A stretch of DNA of 64,000 nt from Salinivirga cyanobacteriivorans (GTDB taxonomy: Bacteria > Bacteroidota > Bacteroidia > Bacteroidales > Salinivirgaceae). Shown here one piece after another: positions 29,181 through 37,750 of the stretch. The stretch covers positions 62,001-126,000 of the forward strand of contig NZ_CP013118.1 of NCBI RefSeq assembly GCF_001443605.1, given 5' to 3'. Both the position numbers and the translations under genes were made by a program. Every line of letters starts with the position of its first letter. Within the stretch, counting starts at the first letter, position 1. Under the pieces are notes generated by a model that saw only the letters and a program-made list of their open reading frames with translations, did not search any database and was not told where the DNA came from.

Positions 29181-30292
29181 TTAAACAAATGAATTTTACA
29201 GAAGCTAACTAAATTGGAAAACGCCCATTTCCTCTTGAGCGTTTTTTGGATAACAGTCATCAATAGGTTTGCGATTAAGGCACAGTATATCTGTATTTTA
29301 ATCGCATTTTCATTGTCCCCGAGAAAATATTTTAGCGGGAAATTTTGTTTTAATTGTTTGAACAGAAGTTCAATTTGCCATCGTAGTTTGTAAATAGCAG
29401 CTATTAAATCAGCCCTCATTTCAAACAAGTTAGTTAAAAACTCAAACCGTCTTTTAAGGTTTCTGTCGTAGAACTGGACTTTACGCAGCTTTAAAGGGCG
29501 TGTGTTATTCTCATATTTTACCTGAACTTCTATGATTTCATCTTTTTCAACCCCACTATGAATATGTTCTTCTATCTTACAATCATTTAGCGTTTTATAT
29601 GCTGCATTGTCTTTTATTCGGGTGACAAAACCTGTATCTGTTTGCGAAAATTTATCAAAGGCTTTGTAGTCATTATAGCCTTTGTCAAATACGTATATTG
29701 TGTTTGCATTATGCTTAAGACTATTTAACAATACATGGTCATGAGTGGCAGCACTGGTGAGCCAAACCATCTTGGGTGCAGTTTCGTCTACATTTATCGT
29801 TGCATGAAGTTTTATACCGCCTTTCTTTTTACCGGTTTTAGGATGCCGTCCAACACACTTCAATATATCCTTAAACAAACTGATGGTTGAGCTGTCAATA
29901 ATCTCTACTTGTTTGTTTATTACATCTTTAATTCTGCTGTCCGAAATATAATGACCATATTGTTTGAGTAGCTTATTGTAGATTTCTCCGAACACATCAC
30001 AATCTCTACGTTTATTTGAATCTGACAAGGTACTTTTCTTTGGAATATGATTTAACTGAAAATGTTTGGTTTTACCTGATAAACCAAGCATTGCGCCACT
30101 TACTTCGCGTAAAGATGTGCATTTAGCAAAAGAACAAAACAGCATGCTAATTAAGTGATCTTTAGTTTTAAACTTCTTTACATAGTGATCCGAACCGTGC
30201 TTTTTTGCACTTGCAGTAATGATTTTTGAATCAATTAAGGAAATCAGCTGTCCGAAAACCGATGTTCCAAAAAAATGTGTAGTTTTATCCAT
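29153..30292 (-). pseudogene. IS4-family transposase, split by IS701
   Basis: The N-terminal 371 residues are intact, including EIIDSSTISLF, YVFDKGYNDY and the YREK signature YKLRWQIELLFKQLK. The last 8 codons of the open frame are read from IS701 DNA. The true C-terminus (YIHLFRFLEHP to DELMQPSLF, stop at 27579) lies on the far side of the insertion, at 27579-27666. The joined product would be 399 residues. The missing tail makes activity doubtful. Confidence 0.9.
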
Positions 30293-30396
30293 AAGTAGAG
30301 TGTTTGTGGTAAAACAAATCTACTAAAAAAGAGAGAAGGAAGGCTACTGCAGTCTTCCTCCTCTCAAATTTTTATCGGACAACAGTGATAAAAATA

Positions 30397-30663
30397 ACGA
30401 AATAGCATTGGATACCAAAGCAACCAGCATAGAATACACATTGCTTCCTTGCGTGTGCTTTGTATTAAACGTGGTATGCCATTTTTAACCCCTAAGCACA
30501 CCAGGGCCAACTGAACATCTGCGAATAAAGCCAGATTACCGCCGGTTGTATGCTCCTACTCACCGCCTTGCCACGGGGAATACAGGGGAAATATTCGCTT
30601 CGTGTTTACTCCGTGTTCCTTGTGCTCTCCGTGGTTGATCTTTTGGACACTAAAACCAACTGA
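30397..30663. other. Short non-coding stretch between IS4 and the broken primase
   Basis: About 270 bp without a credible ORF. It contains a CCACGGAGAGCACAAGG-like sequence (minus strand, near 30620), a phrase I regard as a common intergenic repeat. It marks where primase homology stops at its left side (30664). Confidence 0.4.
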
Positions 30664-30700
30664 AGTAGTGTTTGCCAAATTCTACGTTATGCCCTGGATA

Positions 30701-30911
30701 TTTCGGACTAAGCTGACCCCGCCTCTGGGAGTCGAAATTCAGTGTTTTTAGTAATGAAAAAAACATGACATTCCGGCGGATGCTGACCCCTTATTTTATA
30801 AGTTGCTTTTGTTATCGTGTTTTTTTTCGCGCCGAAAATTTTCGATTTCGGAGCAAACTGACCCCTGTGGACAGGGCAATTTCAAATTTCGAAGCAAACT
30901 GACCCCCTTTT
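30701..30911. repeat. Transposase-binding repeats at the IS21 left end
   Basis: Four spaced copies of a motif ending (A/T)GCTGACCCC or AAACTGACCCC lie at about 30711, 30781, 30856 and 30896. Inverted relatives lie near 33291 and 33312 at the right end. Multiple terminal repeats are normal for IS21. Confidence 0.8.
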
Positions 30912-30963
30912 TTCTTGCAGCTTGAGTTATTTAGTGGCCTAGAAACCACTAAAACAGATAGGG

Positions 30964-32514
30964 ATGGCAGGAAAAATTAAGCGTATGAGCCAAATTAAAC
31001 AATTACTACGCCTGTATAAACAGGGCAAAAGAAAAAAAGCCATTGCCAGGATCCTGGTTATGAGCAAAAACACAGTTAAAAGCTATTTGTACAAAATAGA
31101 AGGTGGAAAATTCGATGTTGACGAGCTCTTAAAAATGGACGATCCACAGCTTGAAGCTACATTGTTTTCGGGCAATCCTTCTTACAAAGATGAACGTTAT
31201 GAACACTTAAAAAGCAAGTTGGATTATTACACCTCAGAACTAGACAAAACAGGCGTTACGCGTGGTTTGCTGTGGCGTGAGTACCAACAAACCACCAATA
31301 ATACATATAGCTACACACAGTTCTGCCACCACCTGAACCAACACAACAAAAGCCGCAGGCCAAGCTTAAAACTTTACCATAATGCCGGGGAAAAACTTTT
31401 TGTCGATTTTGCCGGAAAGACACTTTCTTATGTTGACAAAGAAACAGGCCAGGTCATCGAATGCCAGGTTTTTGTGGCCTGTTTGCCCTATTCTGATTAT
31501 GCTTTTGCCATGGCCGTTCCCAGTCAAAAAATGGAAGATTTTATTTACGCAATGGTTTGTTGTTTGAAGTTTTTTGGGGGCGCTCCAAAGACGATCGTTA
31601 CCGACAACTTAAAGTCGGCCATCACCAAAGCCAATAACTATGAACCTACCGTAAACCAAGCCATGGAGGACTTGGCTTGGCATTACGAGACGACCGTAAC
31701 ACCTACACGGCCAGCTAAACCTAAAGATAAAGCATTGGTCGAAAACCAGGTCAAATTGATATACAGCCGTGTATACGCCCCGTTGCGGAATGAAACCTTT
31801 TTCGACCTTGCTTCGCTGAACAAGGCTATAATGAGGCAGGTTAAATTGCACAACCAGACCCGGATGCAACAAAAGAATTATTGTCGTGAAGAAAAGTTCC
31901 TTGCAGATGAAAAAACAAAACTCGCAGCATTGCCGGAAGAAGACTTTCAAATCAAATATTACAAAACATTAAAAGTCAATCCCAATAACCATGTGTACAT
32001 CGGTTCAGACAAACACTACTATAGTGTACCTTACATGTATATCGGGCAAAAGGTCACAATAATTTACACACGGTCATTGGTAAAAATATATAACGATAAA
32101 GGGGAAAAAATAGCTGTCCATACAAGAGATTTACGAGAAGGCAGGTATACAACCGACAGCGATCATTTATGCTCACAGCACCAACACTATATTAGCCGAA
32201 GCCCCGAATATTATCTTGAAAAAGCACGGCGGCTGAGTTCAACACTTTATCGTTTAATCGACCTTACCTTTAAACAAGATAGGTACCCCGAACATCTTTA
32301 TAAAACGTGTGACGGCCTTTTGAGCCTATACCGTAAAACAGATCCCGGGTTGTTTCACCATGCTTGCGAAACGGCTATTTCGTTCGAGAAATATTCTTAT
32401 ATGTTTATCAAAAACATCATTGAAAAGAACCCCCATCAATACGATATAAAAAAGGAAATATCCAAACCGCTCCCCAAGCATGATAACACACGGGGTGCAA
32501 ACTATTATCAATAA
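30964..32514 (+). CDS. istA: IS21-family transposase IstA
   Basis: 516 residues. An N-terminal helix-turn-helix (KQGKRKKAIARILVMSKNTVKSYL) is followed by an rve/DDE core with FVDFAGKTLSYVD, IVTDNLKSAI and the Glu region PKDKALVENQVKLIYSRVY. The next gene begins 17 bp downstream. Confidence 0.93.
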   Translation: MAGKIKRMSQIKQLLRLYKQGKRKKAIARILVMSKNTVKSYLYKIEGGKFDVDELLKMDDPQLEATLFSGNPSYKDERYEHLKSKLDYYTSELDKTGVTRGLLWREYQQTTNNTYSYTQFCHHLNQHNKSRRPSLKLYHNAGEKLFVDFAGKTLSYVDKETGQVIECQVFVACLPYSDYAFAMAVPSQKMEDFIYAMVCCLKFFGGAPKTIVTDNLKSAITKANNYEPTVNQAMEDLAWHYETTVTPTRPAKPKDKALVENQVKLIYSRVYAPLRNETFFDLASLNKAIMRQVKLHNQTRMQQKNYCREEKFLADEKTKLAALPEEDFQIKYYKTLKVNPNNHVYIGSDKHYYSVPYMYIGQKVTIIYTRSLVKIYNDKGEKIAVHTRDLREGRYTTDSDHLCSQHQHYISRSPEYYLEKARRLSSTLYRLIDLTFKQDRYPEHLYKTCDGLLSLYRKTDPGLFHHACETAISFEKYSYMFIKNIIEKNPHQYDIKKEISKPLPKHDNTRGANYYQ

Positions 32515-32531
32515 ACCGAAAAATAAAAATT

Positions 32532-33251
32532 ATGGAAGAAATTAAATCTAAATTTACGCAACTGCGACTACACGGCATGCAGCAGACATGGCAGGCCATG
32601 ACGGAAACCCGCAAACACCATGACCTCTCGCTGAGCGAAGGTCTTGAGATGCTTTTGCAAGGGGAAGAGCAGTACAGAACGAACAACCGCTTTGAAAGGT
32701 TGCGAAAAAATGCAAAATTTCGTTACAGGGCATCAATCGAAGAACTTACTTATGATAGTGCTCGTGGTCTCAATAAAAGTCAAATTACGAACCTTGCCAC
32801 TGGCGAATATATAGAAAAAGGGGAGTCTGTTTTAGTGACCGGTGCTACCGGTTGCGGGAAAAGCTTTTTGGCTTCTGCCCTTGGTCATCATGCATGTAAT
32901 CAAGGCTACAAGGTGGCATATTTTAACCTGCAGAAACTGTTGATCAAGACGAAAATGGCAAGAGCCGAAGGCACTATTAACAAATTTTTCGATCAGCTTT
33001 CTAAAGCACATTTACTCATTCTTGACGACTTTGGATTGACCCATTTGGTCGCTCAACAACAAATGGACTTCATGGAAATAATTGAAGATCGACATGCTCG
33101 TCATGCCACTATAATAGCCAGTCAACTGCCTGTTGCAGGCTGGTATGACATTATTGGAGAAGCAACCATTGCCGATGCTATTTTAGATCGGTTAGTCCAC
33201 ACATCACATCGTTTAGAATTAAAAGGAGAAAGTCTGAGAAAAAAACTGTAA
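32532..33251 (+). CDS. istB: IS21-family helper ATPase IstB
   Basis: 239 residues. DnaC-like AAA+ ATPase with Walker A GATGCGKSF and Walker B LLILDDFGL. It assists IstA in target selection. Confidence 0.93.
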   Translation: MEEIKSKFTQLRLHGMQQTWQAMTETRKHHDLSLSEGLEMLLQGEEQYRTNNRFERLRKNAKFRYRASIEELTYDSARGLNKSQITNLATGEYIEKGESVLVTGATGCGKSFLASALGHHACNQGYKVAYFNLQKLLIKTKMARAEGTINKFFDQLSKAHLLILDDFGLTHLVAQQQMDFMEIIEDRHARHATIIASQLPVAGWYDIIGEATIADAILDRLVHTSHRLELKGESLRKKL

Positions 33252-33338
33252 ATTTGTCATAAAATCTGTTCTTTGACCTAATGCTGCAAGGGGGGTCAAT
33301 ATGACCGAAATGGGGGGGCAGTATCACCGAAATATCCA

Positions 33339-33871
33339 TGCCCGCCACTTTCTGTGATTCTTCTGCCGTACAGGCTTACGATGTTGCCGTTTTTGTCTTT
33401 CAATGGAAAGGTGATGCACTGTTTGAGTTTTTTCCAGTTTACTCCTGAGTTATAGCCAACTTCTTGTAATTGTTCTAAGCAGCGATTTCTCAAATACTCC
33501 TGTGCTTTGGGGCTGCGTGGGAGGCCTTCTTTTTGCATTTTAAACAGTTCGGCAAAGTTTTCGGCCTCCTTCACGCTAGCCTTACCTGAAGAAATCCCCA
33601 TAACTTCAGTATTTTCTCCTGCCAGTTCTGCAGCTTTTTTTAACGCTGTATGCTTATCGCAATTTTCTTTGTCCTGGATAAATTGTATCACATCGCCGGT
33701 TTTGCCGCAGCCAAAGCAGTTGTAAGTGTTGGTTTCTGTATAAATTTTGCAGCTGGGTTTGTCGTCTTCGTGGAACGGACATTTAATGTGGTCGTTCTTA
33801 TCGGGTTTAATGCCGTAGTGCGCCAAAACGCTCATTATAGTCAGCTGTTTTTTGATATCGGGGATTTGCAT
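33339..33871 (-). pseudogene. Primase/helicase copy 1, 5' fragment
   Basis: The first about 178 codons are almost identical to copy 2 (40510-43101), including the CHC2 zinc finger KCPFHEDDKPSC...CFGCG. Reading then runs into IS21 and stops at 33296. A few more codons (HNVEFGKHY) survive at 30664-30694 beyond the IS, after which the homology ends in unrelated sequence. TOPRIM and ATPase parts are gone, so it is non-functional. Confidence 0.9.
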
Positions 33872-33903
33872 GTGAGAAAAAGTTTAAAATTATTTTTTAA
33901 GAC

Positions 33904-34028
33904 TTATCATTCACAAAACTAAATGATAAATCTCAAACCACCAAACATTAAATGTATTGTTTATGACTCTTAATTCACTTACTTTTGCAAATACAGTGAT
34001 TTAGCGGTCATTTTTAATACTTATCATT
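33904..34028. promoter_or_regulatory. Divergent control region of XRE gene 1 and primase copy 1
   Basis: The octamer TTATCATT occurs at 33904-33911, inverted (AATGATAA) at 33922-33929, and again at 34021-34028 touching the XRE start codon. A Bacteroidota-type promoter lies between them: TTG at 33957-33959, then 20 bp, then TACTTTTG at 33980-33987. The spacing suggests autorepression by the XRE protein. This is inferred. Confidence 0.65.
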
Positions 34029-34358
34029 ATGGATTTTGGCGACAATATGATGCTCATACGCAAAAAGAAAAAGCTCTCACAAGCTGCTTTGGGAAAAATG
34101 ATTGGCACCTCCGGTGATGTGATCGGAAGGTACGAACGCGGGGACATTAAACCCTCCATTGATGTGGTTGCAAAAATTGCCGATGCACTGGAAGTTTCTG
34201 TAGATTACCTGATAGGAAAAACAAGCTTACTCCTCGATAAAGAAACACTGCAACGCATCGAGAATATTTCAAACCTCAAAGAAGAAAACAAAAACTTCAT
34301 TTTCAACCTGATCGATATGGCGCTCAGGGATATAAAAGCTAAAAAAGCTTATTCGTAA
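34029..34358 (+). CDS. XRE-family repressor 1
   Basis: 109 residues. The N-terminal helix-turn-helix is KKKLSQAALGKMIGTSGDVIGRYERGDIKPSIDVVAKIADALEVSVDYLIG, followed by a short helical dimerisation tail. Identical in protein sequence to copy 2 at 43259. It is divergent from the primase gene with symmetric octamers between, so it probably controls the unit. A hairpin terminator follows. Confidence 0.9.
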   Translation: MDFGDNMMLIRKKKKLSQAALGKMIGTSGDVIGRYERGDIKPSIDVVAKIADALEVSVDYLIGKTSLLLDKETLQRIENISNLKEENKNFIFNLIDMALRDIKAKKAYS

Positions 34359-34369
34359 AATTCATAAAC

Positions 34370-34391
34370 GGTCCAAGCGTCCGCTTGGACC
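34370..34391 (+). terminator. Terminator-like perfect palindrome after XRE 1
   Basis: GGTCCAAGCG (34370-34379) pairs with CGCTTGGACC (34382-34391). A related but imperfect sequence lies in unit 2 at about 43611. The TCCAAGC word recurs in the conserved 31-bp end sequence just after it, so it may also belong to the end of the unit. Confidence 0.6.
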
Positions 34392-34421
34392 ATGGTCAAT
34401 TCTATTATTTACAAGCTTGGA
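34391..34421. repeat. Conserved 31-bp right-end sequence of units 1 and 2, copy 1
   Basis: Starts CATGGTCAATTC and ends ACAAGCTTGGA. It matches 29 of 31 bases with 43622-43652, although the DNA between it and the XRE stop differs. It could be the outer end or recombination site of the unit. Confidence 0.55.
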
Positions 34422-34433
34422 ATAGTGGGGTTT

Positions 34434-35216
34434 TCAAACCTTGATCTTTATTTTAACTGTCCTAAATGAGTATGGATCGTAAAAAACTAAATATTTATTA
34501 TCAAAGCTAAAAAAAGGAGATTCTTCAGAAAAACCAGGGCCTTTAATATCTTGTTTTTCTCCTGTTTCAGAATTAATTATTTGTTCTACTTTAGGGTTAT
34601 ACGCATAGACGTATTTCCCGCTTTTAGAAAATGCAAAGTTGTTAATTAGTGCATTTCTTTTAAAAATTAATTTTGCACTTTCTTTTTTGTTTAAATCGAC
34701 TAAATATATATCCCAAGGAACATTTCCTTCTCTAGGCTCTGACTCAAGACAAAAGAATATTTTATTATCAACAACCTTTTGGACATAACCAACTATTCCG
34801 AGAAATTCTTTTTCCTGTGTTTCGAGATTAATTCTAACTATCTCTTTAGGGTGTTTCTCATCCAGTATATCAACTGTGGCATATAAATAATTATTCTTTA
34901 CATCATATGTAATTGAACTATATACGTTTTCAATTTGATAAGATTTATATTGTGTATTTATAGTATACTGTTCGTTTTTAAAGTTATACAGAACTTCATT
35001 ATTATCCAATACCTGCAATGGAAATAGTAGTTCTGGATATTTTTTAATAATAATTGTATCTGTTTCAGTTATCGAAATCAATGATTTTGAACTTAACTCT
35101 GAGAATACTGGCTGACTGTCAACAAATCCAACATACAAATATGGAGGAGGATATTTTTGGCTAAAACTCAATATCGTACTTGAAATAAAAACGATAAAAA
35201 TAATAATCTTCTTCAT
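34434..35216 (-). CDS. Candidate periplasmic immunity protein E
   Basis: 260 residues with a signal peptide (MKKIIIFIVFISSTILSFSQ). The mature part has repeated beta-rich blocks (NNYLYATVDILDEKH, DNKIFFCLESEPR, GKYVYAYNPKVEQ, DNKYLVFYDPY) that suggest a beta-propeller. It starts 4 bp after tip E, the same tight coupling as the other four pairs. Export fits neutralisation of a periplasmic, cell-wall-directed toxin. No similarity to a named immunity family is recognised. Confidence 0.6.
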   Translation of the reverse strand: MKKIIIFIVFISSTILSFSQKYPPPYLYVGFVDSQPVFSELSSKSLISITETDTIIIKKYPELLFPLQVLDNNEVLYNFKNEQYTINTQYKSYQIENVYSSITYDVKNNYLYATVDILDEKHPKEIVRINLETQEKEFLGIVGYVQKVVDNKIFFCLESEPREGNVPWDIYLVDLNKKESAKLIFKRNALINNFAFSKSGKYVYAYNPKVEQIINSETGEKQDIKGPGFSEESPFFSFDNKYLVFYDPYSFRTVKIKIKV

Positions 35217-35220
35217 AGCT

Positions 35221-36198
35221 TTAATTATTTAAATACATATAAAACTTAACATTTTGATGCTTCTGACTAGCATAAGTCATAGTTAATCTTTGAGTTTGCT
35301 CATCAATATCACTATCAGGCCACCTATTCCCACCACCTGTATCAAAAACAAAAGGTACATTACCTCTAAAATAATTAGGATATGATGTTCCATTTAAATA
35401 CCAATTGTACTGATTTGTAGTAACTCCAGGCAATAATACATTTATGTGACCAGACATGTTTGGATTTCCACTATTCCATACACTGACTATTAAAAAACCA
35501 CTTTGACTTAATGATATTGTCTGTTCAAAAGTAACTTCATGAAATTTTTTGGGAGTATTAATACCTGAATTATTTTCATCTAAAAAGATAGCAATATCAT
35601 TGGCTTTCCCTGGATTTTGAACTTTACCACCCATACTTTGAGGGTATAAAATACTATCTCCCGTTAATTGTAAAACTAATTTCCTCACACCTCTATTGCA
35701 CTCCGAATTTACACCAGGAATTGAGGCTGCAACCGATGAAGCAGTATTAACTAGTATTGTTTCATCAAATTGTTGCCCTGTAACTGATGAAATATAATGA
35801 ATTAATGAATCAACATCTTCAGCTGTAACATAAACATGAAAATAAGCATCTTCATATGTGTCATTTAAATAATTATATTTGTCAAATTTAATAGGAATTA
35901 CTTCATATTCCACATTTGAATGGGGTATGTTTTTCGTAGTTACATTTCCTAAATTATACCTATCAGAAACAAGCTCTTTTTTACCTTCTTCGTGGTTTAA
36001 AAGAGGTGCATCTATCATAATATAATCATATGTTTTATTACCAAGTTCAACATTTTCAGCAAAAGCGTATATCTCTTTATTAAATCTAAGGTAATAATTT
36101 ATTGCTCCTCCATTAATATTTGATTGTTTTATTTCTTCAATAATTGATACTACTTCATCTAAATCATTTTGAGGATAAACGATCTCCCCCTCTTCCAC
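35221..36198 (-). CDS. Orphan toxin tip E (NlpC/P60-like candidate)
   Basis: 325 residues from a GTG inside the junction (read MEEGE); the frame is open to about 36276 and contains the whole 23-codon junction but no better start. The first about 150 residues resemble a linker domain seen in the other tips. Then C167 (NSECNRGVRKLVLQ) and H251 (MSGHINVLLP) are spaced like the Cys/His dyad of papain-fold peptidoglycan hydrolases. As an orphan it lacks its N-terminal delivery part, so it is probably silent until recombined onto a full-length gene. Toxin role inferred. Confidence 0.6.
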   Translation of the reverse strand: MEEGEIVYPQNDLDEVVSIIEEIKQSNINGGAINYYLRFNKEIYAFAENVELGNKTYDYIMIDAPLLNHEEGKKELVSDRYNLGNVTTKNIPHSNVEYEVIPIKFDKYNYLNDTYEDAYFHVYVTAEDVDSLIHYISSVTGQQFDETILVNTASSVAASIPGVNSECNRGVRKLVLQLTGDSILYPQSMGGKVQNPGKANDIAIFLDENNSGINTPKKFHEVTFEQTISLSQSGFLIVSVWNSGNPNMSGHINVLLPGVTTNQYNWYLNGTSYPNYFRGNVPFVFDTGGGNRWPDSDIDEQTQRLTMTYASQKHQNVKFYMYLNN

Positions 36199-36258
36199 AT
36201 CTTCAAAGATGTGCCAACCGCCTTCGGGGTTGTGGATCAGGTCCCATTGGTATTTCCA
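36190..36258 (-). repeat. 69-bp junction sequence, copy E
   Basis: 23 codons reading WKYQWDLIHNPEGG then WHIFEDVEE. Immediately upstream (36259) the sequence changes to the conserved end of the mobile unit, where copies B and C continue into the metallopeptidase. Confidence 0.85.
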
Positions 36259-36829
36259 AGTGAACGGAAAAATTGAATGTCAATGATGCTTTTATACAGG
36301 CTTTTATCAAAGAACGTCGTGCTATAAACACACTTTCAAATATATAAAAATCGGCCATGCTTTTTCTTTCAATTGAAAAGTTCAATTGAAGAAAAAAGAC
36401 CACAGGTTTATTTTTTAAAAGAAAAACAAAAAAAAGAAAGCCATACCGCAAGGTAAGGCGGAAAGGGCTGTCAAGGCTGACGGCAAAAGAGTTTTACCGG
36501 AAAAAATCCATTTATTAAAACTGTTTTGCCGGAACTTGTCTTGGCCTTTACTGCCCTTGTAGCCGACTTAAATTGGGTTTCCTTTTTTTGCTTTCCGGCA
36601 GTCAAAAACTGCGTTGTTTCAAGTCGCTAACCTGCTGAACAATGGTAACTTGTGCGTAAGGAAAAAGTGCCTACAGCAAGCGGTGGGAAAGCGGATGCAA
36701 TGAGCGATGCCCTGAGCGTAGTCGAAGGGTGAAGCGGATTGCAGACGCTGTGCAGCGATAGCGAGCCGCCTGCGAGTGCGGCCGAGGCCTGCCGGGTAAA
36801 AGCCGACCTTAGAAGGCTGAGCGGCAGTG
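36259..36829. other. Conserved non-coding segment of unit 2, left part
   Basis: No credible gene. It aligns with 45465-46029 of unit 3. It differs in several places, for example a CCCTGAGCGTAGTCGAAGGG palindrome-like insertion near 36710. It is cut at 36829 by IS21 element 2 and resumes at 39424. Confidence 0.7.
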
Positions 36830-36989
36830 TGTAAATTGCAAATTTAAAATGTACAAATTTTCGCAAAAGTAAATGTACAGTTTTTGATTTATCTTTTTCA
36901 TTGATTATTTGTGTTTGTTTTATGTAACAACGGAGGGTAATACCTTCGTCCCTGAAGCGTAGCGAAAGGGCGAAGGTATTACCCGGGCG

Positions 36990-37748
36990 TTATGATTTTT
37001 CCTCTTTAAATATGGTTTGCCTGTTCTCCATGCGATAACTACTACCTGATAGCTTGATTACTTCACAGCGGTAAAGTATCCTGTCTAACAAGGCAGATGT
37101 TAATACCTCATCATCGAGGGTTTCCGCCCATTGTTTAGGCGATTTATTGGTGGTAATAATTATGGAGCACTGTTCATGTAGTTGATTGATCAGGTTAAAG
37201 AAAGCGACGGCTTCATGCTTTTTAATGGGCATAAGCATAATATCGTCAATAGCTATCAAATGAGCTTTTAAAAGACGATTGTAAGTGGCCAGTGCAGATG
37301 ATACCATTTCCTTCATTTTTATGGTGTTGATAATGTCTTCCATGGTCATAAAATATGCTTTATATCCCGATGTGATTGCTTGATATATAAGTCCAGCGGC
37401 CAAAAAAGTTTTGCCTGTACCTGAGGGACCCATCAAGATGACATTGTAATTTTGCTCCATCCACAATAATTCCCTTAGCTCTTTTAATTGTGGCCTGGTA
37501 ATGCCATTGGCAAAGTTAAAGTCATATTGATCAAGGTCGTGAGATTTAGGAAGGCGCGCCATTTTCAACCTTCTTTCGTAATCGTTTTTTCGGCGTTGTA
37601 AGATTTCCTGATAAAGGAGTTCATGGGTATATTCCAGATAAGAAGGGCTGTCGATCTGTGCCTGGTGCACCATTTTATCAGCGTTGTTTCTTAGTTTGGT
37701 CAGCCTGAGTTTGTCGGCGTATTGCTTGATTTGTTTGATTTGTTCCAT
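36990..37748 (-). CDS. istB: IS21-family helper ATPase IstB
   Basis: 252 residues, AAA+ ATPase with Walker A GPSGTGKTF and Walker B HLIAIDDIMLM. It starts 2 bp after istA. Only distantly similar to the IstB at 32532. Confidence 0.92.
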   Translation of the reverse strand: MEQIKQIKQYADKLRLTKLRNNADKMVHQAQIDSPSYLEYTHELLYQEILQRRKNDYERRLKMARLPKSHDLDQYDFNFANGITRPQLKELRELLWMEQNYNVILMGPSGTGKTFLAAGLIYQAITSGYKAYFMTMEDIINTIKMKEMVSSALATYNRLLKAHLIAIDDIMLMPIKKHEAVAFFNLINQLHEQCSIIITTNKSPKQWAETLDDEVLTSALLDRILYRCEVIKLSGSSYRMENRQTIFKEEKS

Positions 37749-37750
37749 GG

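Larger units (their letters stand above)
27477..30387. mobile_element. IS4-family element with 9-bp target duplication, itself interrupted
   Basis: The ends CATTACTGTCCGATAAAA (27477) and TTTTATCGGACAACAGTG (to 30387) are inverted repeats, 15 of 18 bases alike. The direct repeat ATAAAAATA flanks both sides (27468-27476 and 30388-30396). Removing the inner IS701 element leaves about 1.4 kb, a normal IS4 length. The transposase reads leftwards and is broken. Confidence 0.9.
30695..33338. mobile_element. IS21-family element 1
   Basis: The ends TGGATATTTCGG (30695) and CCGAAATATCCA (to 33338) are perfect inverted repeats, flanked by TGCCC on both sides (30690-30694 and 33339-33343). It is 2,644 bp long and carries istA and istB. 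It sits inside primase copy 1 between codons equivalent to GG and HNVEFGK of copy 3. Confidence 0.94.
30664..34421. mobile_element. Unit 1: remnant of the repeating mobile unit, interrupted by IS21
   Basis: It contains XRE gene 1, the 5' part of the primase gene and a 31-bp tail of primase sequence beyond IS21; everything downstream is lost. About 1.08 kb (33345-34421) matches unit 2 at a constant offset of 9,230 bp, although the two diverge past the XRE stop. It ends next to candidate immunity gene E. Confidence 0.8.

Noticed and set aside
27477-33338. A composite transposon made of IS4/IS701 and IS21
   Set aside because: The elements are of different families, each with its own target duplication, so they inserted independently.
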